The notes beneath the pieces are model-generated. The model saw nothing but the letters and a program-made list of their open reading frames with translations. It searched no databases and was not told where the DNA came from. The translations under genes and the position numbers were made by a program. 64,000 nt of DNA from Aegilops tauschii subsp. strangulata (taxonomy: Eukaryota; Streptophyta; Magnoliopsida; Poales; Poaceae): contig NC_053037.3 of the NCBI RefSeq assembly GCF_002575655.3, forward strand, positions 139,635,207-139,699,206, in the 5' to 3' direction. This document shows positions 1 through 10,656 of the stretch, in pieces. Position 1 is the first letter of the stretch. Each line of letters begins with the position of its first letter.

Positions 1-780
1 GATATAAGAGAGAGAGTACGACGAGGATAGACATAGTGGGAAAGGGTCTTGGTGGAGCTGCTTGTCACCTAGCCGACAACGATTGCAAGGCCGACGGAGG
101 CGCGGGTCAGGGCGGAGGTGCTGGATCCAGATCGAGACGGCCAGGGATCTCAAAAATGAACCGCACACATAGCACAAACGAACCGCACGAACTGGAAGCC
201 TGAAGAAGTCATCGGCGCGGGGGTGGTTTGGTCGACTGACGAGGCATGGTAGCTTCCATGGCCGTCTAGAAGATCAAATCGGGGGAGGAGGGGCCAGATC
301 GAGGTAGTAGATTGTGGCCGCGGGAGTCGGTGGAGACTGTTGGCGGCGGCGCACGCGGCGGCCGGATCCCCTTCTACTACTCACGGAGCCTGGTGGAGGG
401 AAACCAGGCGCGATGTGAGGTGGTGGTGCCGGCGGTGGCCAGTGGGAGGTGTGGCGGCATGACGCTGTGGGTTGGGGAGGGAAGCGCGCCGGCCGAGAGT
501 AAGAGGAGGTGGTGGGGTGGGGCGCTGGGGTGGTCGAGGCCATCCCTGTGGTCGCCGGTTGCCGGGCAAGTGGTGGCCGGCGGCGGGGCAGTAGGCAGGT
601 GGTGGTGGGGTTGGGTGCTGTTGCCGGATAGGGAGGTTGGTGGAGGAGTGGGGATCGGGGGAGAGTGGTGGGTGGTGGTGGTGGGAGGGGTGGGTTTTTT
701 ATTCCGTCGGTCAACGCGGGTTGGGTGACTATGTGGTTAGGGTGTTAGCAGAATAAGATGTTTTGTGTGTAGAATAAGGT
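1..780. other. G-rich stretch without a supported gene
   Basis: The plus strand is strongly G-rich from about 400 to 710, with many GGTGG and GGGG runs, especially 650-700, which could form G-quadruplexes. Both strands stay open for over 130 codons here, but the translations are proline or glycine/valine repeats driven by composition. I see no domain, splice pattern or promoter that would make either one a gene. Confidence 0.4.
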
Positions 781-825
781 CTTAAGGGGTGTTATCATAA
801 TAGACCCACCCTATATAAGGTCTTA

Positions 826-1021
826 AGAGAGAGAGAGAGAGACACTTATAAGGACATGGTTGGATAACCAAATTAAACATCCACTTACATAGGTGGCTAC
901 TACAACCATGGTATTTGCACACACCAAAATAAACTATTACATGTTTAATTACATAGGTGGCTACTACACACATGACATTTCCACACACCAATAAAGTAAA
1001 CTATATATTACATGCATGATT
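826..1021. repeat. GA microsatellite and a 64-bp direct duplication
   Basis: A short (GA)n run at 826-842 is followed by two direct copies of a unit beginning ACATAGGTGGCTACTACA, at 887 and 951. The copies have drifted, mostly in their right halves. They lie just downstream of the exonuclease-like gene and would fall in its 3' region. Confidence 0.6.
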
Positions 1022-1051
1022 AACTAGCATAAACGATCATCTGATCATCTT

Positions 1052-1744
1052 CTACTTCTTGTGACGCTTGCTCTGCTTGTGGCTCGATCCGGGCTCGTCG
1101 ATTTGGGTAATGAGGCACTTCCTCATGTCAATGATCCGCCTGTGCATCTCGTAGCATGTGTACACGCTCTTGGCCGCGAACCTGAGGTGAGGTTCATCCA
1201 GTTGCCGCATCCAGGCCCTGTGCCAGGATACCGGACTTGTTCTCTGGGCATCCTGCTTCATCTTTTCGTAGTAGGGGTCGATGATGACCGAGGTGAGTTC
1301 GACCAGGGAGTCCTTCTTCGTGTTGCCCCAGACCCTGTAGTGCTCATGGATTTCGACAAGGTTCTTGCAGGCCAAGCCCGTAACCCTTAGCGATTTTACA
1401 TCGTCGGTGGTTTCCACCATGGCGAACTTGTAGTCGGTGCTGTTGACAAACCTGTTGAAACGGTCACAAGGCTCTGTGGCCATGCAGTAGTGGCAGATGA
1501 GGACATGATGGCGCACGCACAACTGGGCGATGGCAACGTTCTGATCTATGTCGGGACGACCAGTGGTGTACTGGAGGTCGATGCCAACCACCTTGTACTT
1601 GTCTCGAGCAAGCAACTGCTCAACGCTGTTGATGTAGTCGTCCACCACGGCCGAGTCGATGGTGTACACCACCAAAAGATCCGTCTCCCTAGTGTGGGTC
1701 TCCACTTTCTGCTCTCCGAACTCCATTGGAGCGCCGCTAGACAT
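1052..1744 (-). CDS. WRN-type 3'-5' exonuclease-fold protein, probably catalytically dead
   Basis: A 230-residue single-exon reading frame with the plant Werner-exonuclease-like (DnaQ/RNase H fold) pattern. Motif I reads VVGIDLQYT at residues 52-60; active relatives have D-x-E, here D56-x-Q58. A motif II aspartate is available at 114/115. Motif III, normally Y-A-A-x-D, reads F189-A-A-K-S193, so its tyrosine and aspartate are both gone. The tail is basic (KQSKRHKK), a possible nuclear signal. The frame is unbroken despite loss of the acidic residues, which suggests a pseudoenzyme or a recently relaxed gene. A paralogue with intact catalytic residues but a nonsense codon lies at 17,121-17,837; the first motif falls at the same residue number (56) in both. 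The ATG at 1,744 is the first in frame and no clear TATA box is visible upstream. The family assignment is firm; whether it is expressed is unknown. Confidence 0.75.
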   Translation of the reverse strand: MSSGAPMEFGEQKVETHTRETDLLVVYTIDSAVVDDYINSVEQLLARDKYKVVGIDLQYTTGRPDIDQNVAIAQLCVRHHVLICHYCMATEPCDRFNRFVNSTDYKFAMVETTDDVKSLRVTGLACKNLVEIHEHYRVWGNTKKDSLVELTSVIIDPYYEKMKQDAQRTSPVSWHRAWMRQLDEPHLRFAAKSVYTCYEMHRRIIDMRKCLITQIDEPGSSHKQSKRHKK

Positions 1745-1989
1745 CCCCTCTCTATGTGTCGTCGTGGGTGTGCTTGTTGTGTTCTGGGGCGCGATCGAAA
1801 GGTTGAAGAGACTAAGGTTATAATGGCCGCGGGAATTAAAGGGGAAGCCGGACGGCTAGGAATATCGGCAGGCCCTGATGGCAGTTCTAATTTGCAGTGC
1901 CTAACTCCATCGTGTCACACATAACTGCATTGCGTGGCAATGCGCGTGGTGCAACCGCATGCATATGGGCCCCCAACGTGATCGTGCGC

Positions 1990-2235
1990 ACGCCCAACCG
2001 CTGGCAGAGCGCGCGCGGAGGGATGCGAGCAGAGCGCTCCGCGATCGCCTCAACAGCGAGCAACCATATATATATATATATGCATATAGCAGTTGAACAC
2101 GCAAGGAAAATCTTTCCACAAGCTGAGCGCACCGACGGATGTAAGCAGAGCGCGCCAACGGATGCGAGCAGAGCGCGCCGCGGCGCCTAACGGCGAGCAG
2201 AGCTTGCCGAGGGACGCGAGCAGAGGCCGACACAG
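1990..2235. repeat. Degenerate GCGAGCAGAGCGC repeats with a TA microsatellite
   Basis: The motif GATGCGAGCAGAGCGC or close variants recurs at about 2,023, 2,053, 2,138, 2,158, 2,189 and 2,215, separated by unequal spacers, with a short (TA)n run at 2,067-2,081. The pattern resembles the repeated subterminal DNA of a CACTA element and it lies next to sequence homologous to the subterminal zone of M, but no terminus was found. Confidence 0.45.
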
Positions 2236-2393
2236 TGATACGTGGCAAATAAGACGAATTGTGCGAACGATGTCAAAGTCATCAAGCACGAATCAGATTA
2301 GAGTTGCGTGTGCCATACGTGGCATACAGTTGATCCATCCGAGCTGTTTGTGATGGAATAAGCCGTCTGTGTTGCGGGCAAACGCTTGCTGGT

Positions 2394-2549
2394 ATATAAC
2401 CTTAAATTTTTAATGAAAAAAGTGTTAGTGCATGTTACAAAAATTGTATAACTGGAAACTATGTTCAAATATGAATCCAACGATATAATCTTTGGTGACA
2501 TGCATTCATATTTTATTAGCTAAATCCTACTTATAAACCAGGAAGGGAG
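2394..2549. mobile_element. Degraded Stowaway-type MITE
   Basis: Its right end reads ATAAACCAGGAAGGGAG followed by TA, a mutated form of the end seen at 21,493-21,658, and it shares the internal GTGTTAGTGCATGT segment. It is absent at the homologous place in M (near 53,815), which supports insertion into L after L and M diverged. The left end is eroded. Confidence 0.55.
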
Positions 2550-2817
2550 TATAGTAGGTAATTAAATCACAAATGTTTTTTTGTATTAACTGTATGTGTA
2601 CGTGTCCTTTCGTCCTCCTCTCGCACGTCTTGTCACCCCGCTGCCGCAGACGGCTTACAGCGCAAGCTTACGCAGCACGCGGGGGCGTTCTTTTGGCCAA
2701 AAGGTGGCGCCAATGAATCGTCGGTGAGACCGTTCCCACGCAACCTCGCAGGTTCCCGCGCAAGCTTCCCACCCGACTCGGTGAAATCCCCCAAAATACC
2801 AATGCTTACCGGCCTGC

Positions 2818-2825
2818 TATATAAA
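2818..2825 (+). promoter_or_regulatory. TATA box of the 2,907-3,721 gene
   Basis: TATATAAA preceded by GC-rich sequence lies 82 bp before an ATG in good context (CCAATGGC at 2,905). A pyrimidine-rich leader fills the interval, as expected of a plant core promoter. Confidence 0.6.
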
Positions 2826-2906
2826 CCCTCACGATCGGTGACTCCTGCGTCGCATTTTCCCCTCCTTCCCTGTAGCTTATCTCGTCTGCTTCTCCCACAA
2901 TCGCCA

Positions 2907-3721
2907 ATGGCACTGGTCCGTTGGTGTCCCTTAGCCACTCCGCTGTCATCAGAGGACAGCTCCAGCTGGGAGGCTACACCGCGGCGGTGGCACAGTCCCC
3001 GGGGTAGTGTAGTGCACGTGGCGTCCCTGTTGGGTGTGCGCGGAACACCCACAACACGCCCCGTCGCCGGTGCCCGTCGGTAGCTGTTGCCGGCCGCCGT
3101 TCCCGCCATAGCACCGTTGAAAGCCAGGGCCATCGCCTGCTCCGTCGCCGCGGCCGAAGACGGGAGGTGACTGTCGTGTCCACCACCCCACTGCCGGCCA
3201 TCACCCGCTCTGCCAGAGCGGCCCGAAGGCGGGAGGTGGCCGTCGTGGCAGCCACCCCACTCCCGGCCACCATCACCCACTCTGCCACCGCGGCCCGAAG
3301 GCGGGAGGTGGCCGTCGTGGCCGCCACCCCATCGTCGGCCACCGTGGCCGCCAGCCCACTGTCGACCGCCGGGATCATCACCCGCTCTGCCATCGCCGCC
3401 CGAAGGAGGGACGCGGAGGTAGAGGCCCGCATGTGCGTCAGCGACCTTGCGCGGTACATCGAGTTCCTGCGGGAGGAGGAGGAGCGCCTCGTCGAGCACG
3501 TAAAGAGCCTTACTGCAGCCATGGCTATAGCACACGCCAACGCAGAGGAGAGGAATCACGAGATCTACAAGCAGTCCGATCGCTTCGAGAGGGGTCGTCT
3601 GGAGCGGCAGTGGGCGTTCGAGCTGGTGAGTATCGCTGAACATGCAGCAGCGGCAGGCTCCATATTGCAGTTGTCCAGCTCATCGGAAGGCTCCTCCTCC
3701 TCCTCCTCTGCCTCTTACTGA
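2907..3721 (+). pseudogene. Alanine/arginine-rich coiled-coil protein of L, frameshifted
   Basis: The first 59 codons from the ATG at 2,907 end at a TAG at 3,081-3,083. The rest, from about 3,160 to the TGA at 3,719, is in another frame and is clearly protein-like. It begins with about three and a half repeats of a ~70-bp unit encoding an ARRREVAVVAATP-type motif, then a predicted coiled coil (LREEEERLVEHVKSL onward) and a serine-rich tail. The first DNA copy of the unit lacks one C near 3,152 (CGGCCGAAG where later copies have CGGCCCGAAG), so the frame change can be located inside the repeat. It corresponds in place and orientation to the gene at 53,608-52,562 of M. Function unknown; no catalytic motif is visible. 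A long opposite-strand frame over the same DNA is a composition shadow. Confidence 0.55.
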
Positions 3722-4284
3722 GCGCGCTCGGCAGGGGAGAGGCTGCCGGAAGTAGCACAAAGCCCCTCCGTAGTACTAGTAGTATTTAGGGGCTATTTTG
3801 TTCAGTTCATCTGACTATAGATGAGGTGGAACTTTGCAACGTACTTAAAATTATCTAGTATATATAGTTGAACTAGCTATTTCAGTACATGGTTGACAAC
3901 AATTGGGGAAAAGTTTGGTCGGTTCAGCTGTCGAGTTGAACTGTTTGTATAAATTAAGAACGACTGCTTAATCTATGAATGAAATCTATGCTTAATTACT
4001 GAATTTTAGTTGCAAAAAATAGATAGTGCTAGTGATTTTTAGCTGCATATTTTGAAAAAATCGCAGTGTTACAAGGATTGACAAATGGCAATGTTACTAG
4101 ATCAACAAATGTAAATCTTTCCAGTTTGACAAATGGCAACATACCCAATATGACAGATGCAGTTCTTACCAAATTGTTTGTACGTGGTTGCACACGGGTA
4201 ATCCAAAACAACCGTTTGCGTTGAAGGGATGCACAAATCCTATGCTGCGAATTTTCCCTCGACTTAAGGGGGAAGACCATAGCT
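3722..4284. other. Spacer of L without recognisable genes
   Basis: AT-rich sequence following the coiled-coil gene. From about 4,180 a weak copy of the following 96-bp repeat begins (CACACGGGTAATCC then CCGTTTGCG). Nothing else is seen. Confidence 0.4.
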
Positions 4285-4520
4285 CTCACTTTGCATACGG
4301 GTGTTCTATCTAAAACGTTTTCGATCAAGAGCTATAGAAATCCTGCTCGGCACATTCTATCTTGGCTTCCTGGGGAAGCTGTCGGTTTGCATGCGGGTGT
4401 TCTAACTAAAACGTTTGCGATCAAGAGCTGCACAAATCCTGCTCGGCACATTTTCCCTTGGCTTCCTGGGGAAGTTGTCGGTTTGCATACGGATGTTCTA
4501 ACTAAAACATTTGCGATGAG
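4285..4520. repeat. 96-bp tandem repeat
   Basis: TTTGCAT followed by RCGGRTGTTCT starts at 4,290, 4,386 and 4,482, a regular 96-bp spacing, with intervening TGCTCGGCACATT and CTTGGCTTCCTGGGGAAG blocks. The AACGTTTGCG motif resembles the AACGTTTCCG of the subterminal repeats of R and M, so the block may be element-specific subterminal-type DNA. Confidence 0.7.
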
Positions 4521-4799
4521 TGTTTTATATTTAAAAACCATACTAAACTGCGGCTTGGGCATCATTAATGGAGAGGATGCGAGCAAGGCGGGCGGCCATG
4601 GAAGTCAAAGGGCTCGCTTCCCGGTGAGCTTGCGTGGCGTACAACTCACACGCTTCCCAGTGAGCCTCCGCATTGGAGTACAGCTCGCACTCCTCCCGTT
4701 TAGTCAAGCACTCAAGCACCTGTCCGCATGTAACCTCCTAGCCATTAAAAGAGTGAGGCGTGGCGTCACGTGAATGCTTAACAGAACGCACACAATTTA

Positions 4800-6750
4800 A
4801 ATTATACAAAATGTTTGAGATGTTAGAGTGGCAGCTATTTGTTTCAACATGCCTTTGTTGGCTGTTATTCGAGTGTGCCTTCTCTCAAAATGGACACGAA
4901 AAATACCACAGCATGTCGGGTGCCATTCCATGGTAGCATGCCAAGTTTCATGAATTGCAGACGAGTTTTGGACTTACTAGAATTTAAAAACAAAGTATCT
5001 CAACATTTTGCCGGCAATCAACAGTGCCCTGGTGTTTGAAATTCATTCCCATTTCTTGCATGGGACCTAAGCATGCACCGAAGGACACAAATTTGATCTT
5101 TCAACCAATTTATATGCACTGGAGCATGTGCATGTAGTTCAAATTTGAATTATGCACATAAAATGCCTAGAAAACCCAGTTAATGTATAAAAATGTCCAA
5201 ACAAACCCCAAAAATTCCAAAATTAAACACAACACTCCCGTTGTTCTATGTTAACACTAGAATATTTTTGAAAGCAATAAGAGGCAACGGATGTTGTTTC
5301 GTACCCAAAGGTGGCAAGTTCCCTACCGAAACCATCACGCTTGTTGTGAGAAGCTCTGGTTTGTGAGAAGCTTATACCCAAACCTGCCCCAAATGGGACA
5401 AACATTTTACCACGGCATGTTGATGCCGCTCCATGATAGCATGACAAGTTTCATGAATTTCAGACGAGTTTTGGATTTACTAGAATTTAAAAACCAGGTA
5501 TCTCAATATTTGCTACCGAGTGACGATGGCAGGGTGTTTGAAATTCATTCCCATTTATTGCATGGGACCTAAGCATGCACCGAAGGACACAGATTTGATT
5601 TTTCAACCAATTTATAAGCACTTTAGCATGTGCATGCAATTCAAATTTGAAGTATGCACATAAAATTCCTAGAAAACCTAGTTAATGTATAAAAATGTCC
5701 AAACGAACCCCGAAAATTACAAAATTAAACACAACACTCATGTTGTTCTATGTTAACACTAGAATTTTTTTGAAAGCAATAAGAGGCAACAGATATCGTT
5801 TCGTGCCCAAAGGTGGCACGTTTCCTACCGAAACCATCACGCTTGTTGTGAGAAGCTCTGGTTTGTGAGAAGCTTATACCCAAACCTGCCCCAAATGGGA
5901 CAAAAAATTTACCACGGCATGTTGATGCCGCTCCATGATAGCATGCGAAGTTTCACGAATTTCAGACAAGTTTTGGATTTACTAGAATTTAAAACCAGGT
6001 ATCTCAATGTTTGCGGCGGAGTGACGGTGGCAGGGTGTTTGACATTCATTCCCATTTCTTGCATGGGACCTAAGCATGCAACCAAGGACACATATTTTAT
6101 TTTTCAACCAATTTATATGCACTGGAGCATATGCATGTAGTTCAAATTTGAATTATGCACATAAAATGCCTAGAAAACTAAGTTAATGTATAAAAATGTC
6201 CAAACGAACCCCAAAAAATTTCAAAATTAAACACAACACTCCTGTTGTTCTATGTTGACACTAGAAAATTTTTGAAAGCAATAAGAGGCAATGGATATTG
6301 TTTTGTCCCCAAAGGTGTCACGTTCCCTACCGAAACCATCACACTTATTGTGAGAAGCTCTGGTTTGTGAGAAGCTTATACCAAACCTGCCCCCAAATGG
6401 GACAAAATTTTTACCATGACATGTTGATCCCGCTCCATGATAGCATGCCAAGTTTCATGAATTTCAGACGAGTTTTAGATTTACTAGAATTTAAAAACCA
6501 GGTATCTCAATGTTTGCGGCCGAGTGATGGTGGCAGGGTGTTTGACATTCATTCCCATTTCTTGCTTGGGACCTAAGCATGCAACCAAGGACACATATTT
6601 GATTTTTCAACCCGTTTATATGCACTAGACCATGCGCATGTAGTTCAAATTTGAATTATGCACCTGAAATGCCTCCAAAACCAAGTTAATGTATAAAAAC
6701 GTCCAGACGAACCCTGAATAATTCCAATTTTTTTGACGACACACCTATAG
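4800..6750 (+). repeat. ~502-bp tandem array of element L (four units)
   Basis: The marker TGGGACCTAAGCATGC occurs at 5,061, 5,563, 6,064 and 6,567, giving periods of 502, 501 and 503 bp. The first unit (4,800-5,290) is the most diverged. Each unit contains TTCAAATTTGAA, a CTCTGGTTTGTGAGAAG block and a CATGTTGATSCCGCTCCATG block. Short open frames inside the units are repeats of each other and not genes. The array sits directly upstream of the alanine-rich gene at 6,980. It is homologous, in inverse orientation, to the array of M at 42,650-51,410 and to one unit of R at 56,590-56,902. Confidence 0.9.
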
Positions 6751-6979
6751 TTGCTTGTTCACTGCAGATAAAAGTTCTAGCAATTCAAACACCATTCTTT
6801 GCAGCTGTGACCCATTATGTAATTCAAATCAAGACGAAAAATCAAGTAGATCGCACGCAGTTTATTATCACCAACCGTGTGAGATGCAGCACAAAATATC
6901 TTGGAGCACCATCGGAGTGTCAAGCACACTAGCCCACTCCTCAAACATCATTTCACTATTCAATCATCGCCGGTGAAAG

Positions 6980-7553
6980 ATGGGGACATGGACCCACGTC
7001 GTGAGGGCAACTTCGGCGGCCCACTCCGGCGAGAGCGCGGCCGCAGCCGCCAGGCGCGTGCTAACAAGCTTCGCGAGGGCGACCGCAATCTGCGTCCGGG
7101 TGGCCAAAGCAGCCCAAACGGCCACTGTTGCTTCTCAGGCGGCGACAACAACATCTGCCTTGGGGATAGCAACTGGCGAGAGCAGCACAACAGCTGTCCG
7201 TTTCGCAGCAGCGGCCTTAGCCCTGATGGAGGCCGCCCACGACCATGTCGAGGTCGTCCACGCCCAACTCGTGGCGGTCACCGCACAAATCGAACGAAGC
7301 TTCTTCGACAACGGTCAGCAACCCACGACCGAAGAGTTGGCAATCGCCGAGAGCGTTCGAGCAGCCGTCCGTTCCTGCGCAGCATACCTTGCCACGACGG
7401 AGCCCGCCAAAGCCCAGATCGCGGCCGCCCACGCCCAGCTCGTGGCGGCCTATTCCAAAGATATGGCGGACGCGGATGGCGAGATGCTTGCCGAGTATGG
7501 TGCGATTGATGCCATGGAGCCCCTTCCCCAGGAGACCGTCGGGCGCGAGCTGG
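6980..7553 (+). CDS. Alanine-rich coiled-coil protein of L, first part (split by J)
   Basis: The frame opens with an ATG 230 bp after the array and encodes a highly alanine-rich, charged helical protein with heptad-like stretches (for example HAQLVAVTAQIE near residue 95 and HAQLVAAYSKD near residue 150). At codon 192 it is interrupted by the CACTACA end of J. When J and one TGG copy are removed, the frame continues without a break at 34,885 and ends at a TAG at 34,923-34,925, giving 204 residues. The junction codon is G from 7,553 plus AC from 34,885-34,886. The clean continuation shows both that this was an open gene when J arrived and that J's borders are correct. Similar alanine-rich frames occupy the same place in M (42,390-41,918). 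Function unknown. Confidence 0.65.
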
Positions 7554-8040
7554 CACTACAAAAAAAAGACACATCCGTGACATTTTGGGCCGAACGAAAA
7601 TCTTTTCTGTCATACTTATGACACTTCTATGACGATAATTGTGACAAAACCCGGTATCATCATAGATGTGGTGGGGTCCTACTTCTATGACAAAAATCAT
7701 GACAGAAAATGGGCTTTTCGTCCTGGGCGGGTCGGAGACGCAGCTGCATGACATTCTTTGGGCCGTCCATGACGGAAAAAACCGTGGTAGAAGCGAGGGC
7801 GCGGAAAATATCGGGGAGTACCCGGTTACGTTGGGTGGTCGGGGGCCGAGCGATGCACGTTTCTCTCGTACGTACGCGCGTGTGTGCGAGGCGTTGGGCT
7901 CTAACTGAACCCGATCGAGGCGTTGGGCTCTAACCGAACCCGAGCGATTGCACTGCAGGCTACCAGTTACTGAACTCGAGCGATCGATCGATGGCTGTTA
8001 ACTGAACCCGATCGAGCGATTCCTTCGCTACTGCTGCTAA
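7554..8040 (+). repeat. Left terminal and subterminal zone of J
   Basis: After the terminal repeat come repeated TTCTATGAC, TATGACACTTCTATGACG and ATCATGACAG motifs in both orientations. Such short repeated motifs are the known binding sites of element-encoded TnpA-type proteins in CACTA elements of other plants; binding here is not shown. From 7,895 the phrase GCGTTGGGCTCTAACYGAACCCGA is repeated. Confidence 0.65.
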
Positions 8041-8760
8041 CTGAAGCCGATCGATGCTGCCTCTGGATGAATAGTGAGCGTTGCTAGGGGGTTTGGATGA
8101 ACAGTTCCCGGTGGGGGTGGATGAACAGGACCCCGTGGCGTTGCCTCTGGATTAACAGTGAGCGTTGCTGGGGGGTTTGGATGAACAGTTTCCGGTGGGG
8201 GTGGATGAACAGGACCCCGATCGTTCGAGCCGGTTGGAGCTGGATGAACAGGACCCCGTGGAGGGCAGGATGAACAGGACCACCCCGTGGAGGGCAGGAT
8301 GAATAGTAGATGGTGGAGGGCTGGATGAACAGTAGCCCATGGAGGGGTGGTTGAACAGGAGCCCGTGGAGAGGGCTGGTTGAACAGTAGCCGGTGGAGTA
8401 GCGCGCGGTGGAGGCTGGATGAACAGGAGCCCGTGGATGAACAGTCGCAGGTGGAGGCTGGAGGAGGTCGACGGTGGAGGAACAGTAGCCCGTGGAGGTT
8501 GGAGGGGGTCGACGGTGGAGATGAACAGTATCCCGTGGAGTCCCGTTTTGCGGTACGCCACACCCCTCCCGATGAACAGGACCCCCGTTTCGACCGTAGT
8601 GCTCCAACACAAGTCCGTTTCCTCTGTTTTACGGTACGCCACACCCCTCCCGATCAACAGGACCCCCGTTTCGACCGTAGGAGGTCCGTTTCCTCCGTTT
8701 TGCGGTACGCCACACCCCTCCCGATGAACAGGATCCTGTTTCGAACGTGGCCGGTCGAAC
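8040..8760. repeat. GGATGAACAGT minisatellite and a threefold ~70-bp repeat
   Basis: From 8,075 to 8,540 the phrase GGATGAACAG recurs about every 28-75 bp with CCCGTGGAGG-type spacers, including a direct 75-bp pair at 8,100-8,225. From 8,545 a unit containing TGCGGTACGCCACACCCCTC, GATGAACAGGA and GTTTCGA recurs at about 8,550, 8,632 and 8,702. Long open frames on both strands here are products of the repeats. Confidence 0.75.
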
Positions 8761-9300
8761 ACAAGGCCGATTCCTCTATTCTGCGGTACGCCAGGCCTCG
8801 TTTCCATCGGCTATTCCGTCCAAGCCCTCCCGATGAACACGACGACGCATTTCGTTCCGACCCAGCCGGTTGGCTCCCCATGAACACGACGACGATGTTG
8901 TTTCTCCGTTCCAACCCAGCCATGTACACGAGCCCTGGCCGTACATATGCGCGAGTAGGCGTTCGAGACCCTGCCCATATGTACTTACGTGACCGTATTT
9001 TCTTTCTTGCACACTGGCCGCTGTACGTACATGTACATGCTACGTGCGCGCCTCTACTACGACATGTGCGCGCCTCTACATCGACCAGTATGTACGTACA
9101 TGTTCGCGACCAGAATGACAACGCTACATACGCTTCGACCAGGTGGGTCCCGACTGTCAGGTACTTCCTTGCCTGCGAAGATGTAGCTGGTGGGTCCCAG
9201 CAGTCAGGGGGGCGAATCATTTTTTTTGCCTGGACGCACTTCCTTGCGTGCGAAGATGTAGCTGGTGGGTCCCAGCAGTCAGGGGGGAACTTTTTTTTCA

Positions 9301-10656
9301 CGAAATACGGTGGCCCGTCCGGTGGGTCCCTGCTGTCAGGTGGAGGAATAATTATTTTGCGTGTAATAAGGAGGCACTTCCTTGCTGCGGTCGTGGACCC
9401 AGCTGTCAGCCTCTCCACGTACAGTCCACGTCCGATGGAAGCCGTTCCTTGACCATGTTGACCACGCCGCGCCGAGAGCACCAGGGCGGTGGACGATGGC
9501 GAGGCCTAGGAAGGGGACGACACGGAGCCGGGGAAGACGTGGCAGTGGAAGCCCGCGCGGAGAGGAGTACGAGGGTTCACTGGTTTGGCTGCGGTGTGAG
9601 GCTGTCGTCGCTGCAGAATAATAGGGGGTGTGGGTGAGTAGAGGGATGGCCTGGCCAGCGGTGGGAATAGTAGGGGATGGTGAGGCCTCCGCGGCAGCAC
9701 AGCCGGCCACGGGAGGTAGGAGCATGCGGCACGACCGGCGCTGCTTTGGGCGGCTGGAGCAACAAGACCAGAGGTTGAAGAAGCACTACGGCCATTGGAT
9801 GGACATCGTACGGTCACTGGAGCTAGAATCGTTCATATTGACTAAGTTGACAAAGCACTCCGTCCCCGTCAACTAGTAGGCCCACAAGTCAGCCTCCCAC
9901 CAAGGTGGGTCCCATCCAGCAGGGGGAGTATTCATTTTTTTGTGCGTAATAAGGAGGCACTTCCGGTGGGTCCGAGCTGACAGCAGGGGGAATGTTTTTT
10001 TATGCAATACGGTGGCCCGTCCGGTGGGTCCCAGCAGTCAGGGGGAAACGTTATTTTTGCGAAATATGATGGCCCGTCCGGTGGGTCCCTGCTGTCAGGT
10101 GGAGGAATCATTATTTTCCGCATAATAAGGAGGCACTTCCTTGCTGCCGTCGTGGACCCAGCTGTCGGCCTCTCCACGTACAGCCCACGTCCGATAGAAG
10201 CCGTTCCTTGACCACATTGACCACGCCGCACCAAGAGCACCAGGGCGGTGGACGACGGCGAGGCCTAGGAAGGGGACGACGCGGAGCCGGGGAAGACGCG
10301 GCAGTGGAAGCCCGCGCGGAGAGGAGTACGAGGGTTCACTGGTTCGGCTGCAGTGTGAGGCTTTCGTCGCCGCGGAATAACAGGGGGTGTGGGTGAGTAG
10401 AGGGATGGCCTGGCCAGCGGTGGGAGTAGTAGGGGGCGGTGAGGCCTCCGCGGCATCACAGCCGGCCACGGGAGGCAGGAGCACGCGGCACGACCGGCGT
10501 TGCTTTGGGCGGCTGGAGCAAGAAGACCAGAGGTTGAAGAAGCACTACGGCCGTTGGATGGACATCGTACGGTCACTGCAGCTAGAATCGTTTATATTGA
10601 CTAAGTTGACAAAGCCCTTGGTACGCGTCAACTTAGTAGGCCCACAGATCAGCCTC
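9301..10656. repeat. ~590-bp direct duplication, offset 759 bp
   Basis: Copy A (9,301-9,897) and copy B (10,060-10,656) are colinear from CGAAAT to GTAGGCCCACA with scattered substitutions. The intervening DNA repeats the shorter phrase GGTGGCCCGTCCGGTGGGTC, also present near 10,010. The unit contains a GC-rich part (GGGGACGACRCGGAGCCGGGG) and ends with a GTTGACAAAGC motif that recurs at 10,793. Two minus-strand frames of 129 codons are open in both copies, which I treat as chance rather than coding because the sequence is low in complexity and no family is recognisable. Confidence 0.8.

Noticed and set aside
274..728. Open frames on both strands over the G-rich first kilobase
   Set aside because: Proline or glycine/valine repeats dictated by G/C asymmetry; no domain, promoter or splice pattern.
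2633..3643. 336-codon open frame on the minus strand
   Set aside because: It mirrors the repeat-bearing coiled-coil gene on the plus strand; its protein is glycine/arginine/histidine repeats, while the plus strand has a TATA box, a good ATG and heptads.
4839..6576. Repeated 66-93-codon frames such as MRSLYPNLPQMGQ
   Set aside because: They are the same stretch of each array unit, differ in frame and length between units, and have no start or splice context.
8037..9481. Several 150-350-codon frames on both strands
   Set aside because: They are translations of the GGATGAACAG and CGGTACGCCACACCCC repeats, mutually overlapping, with no known family.
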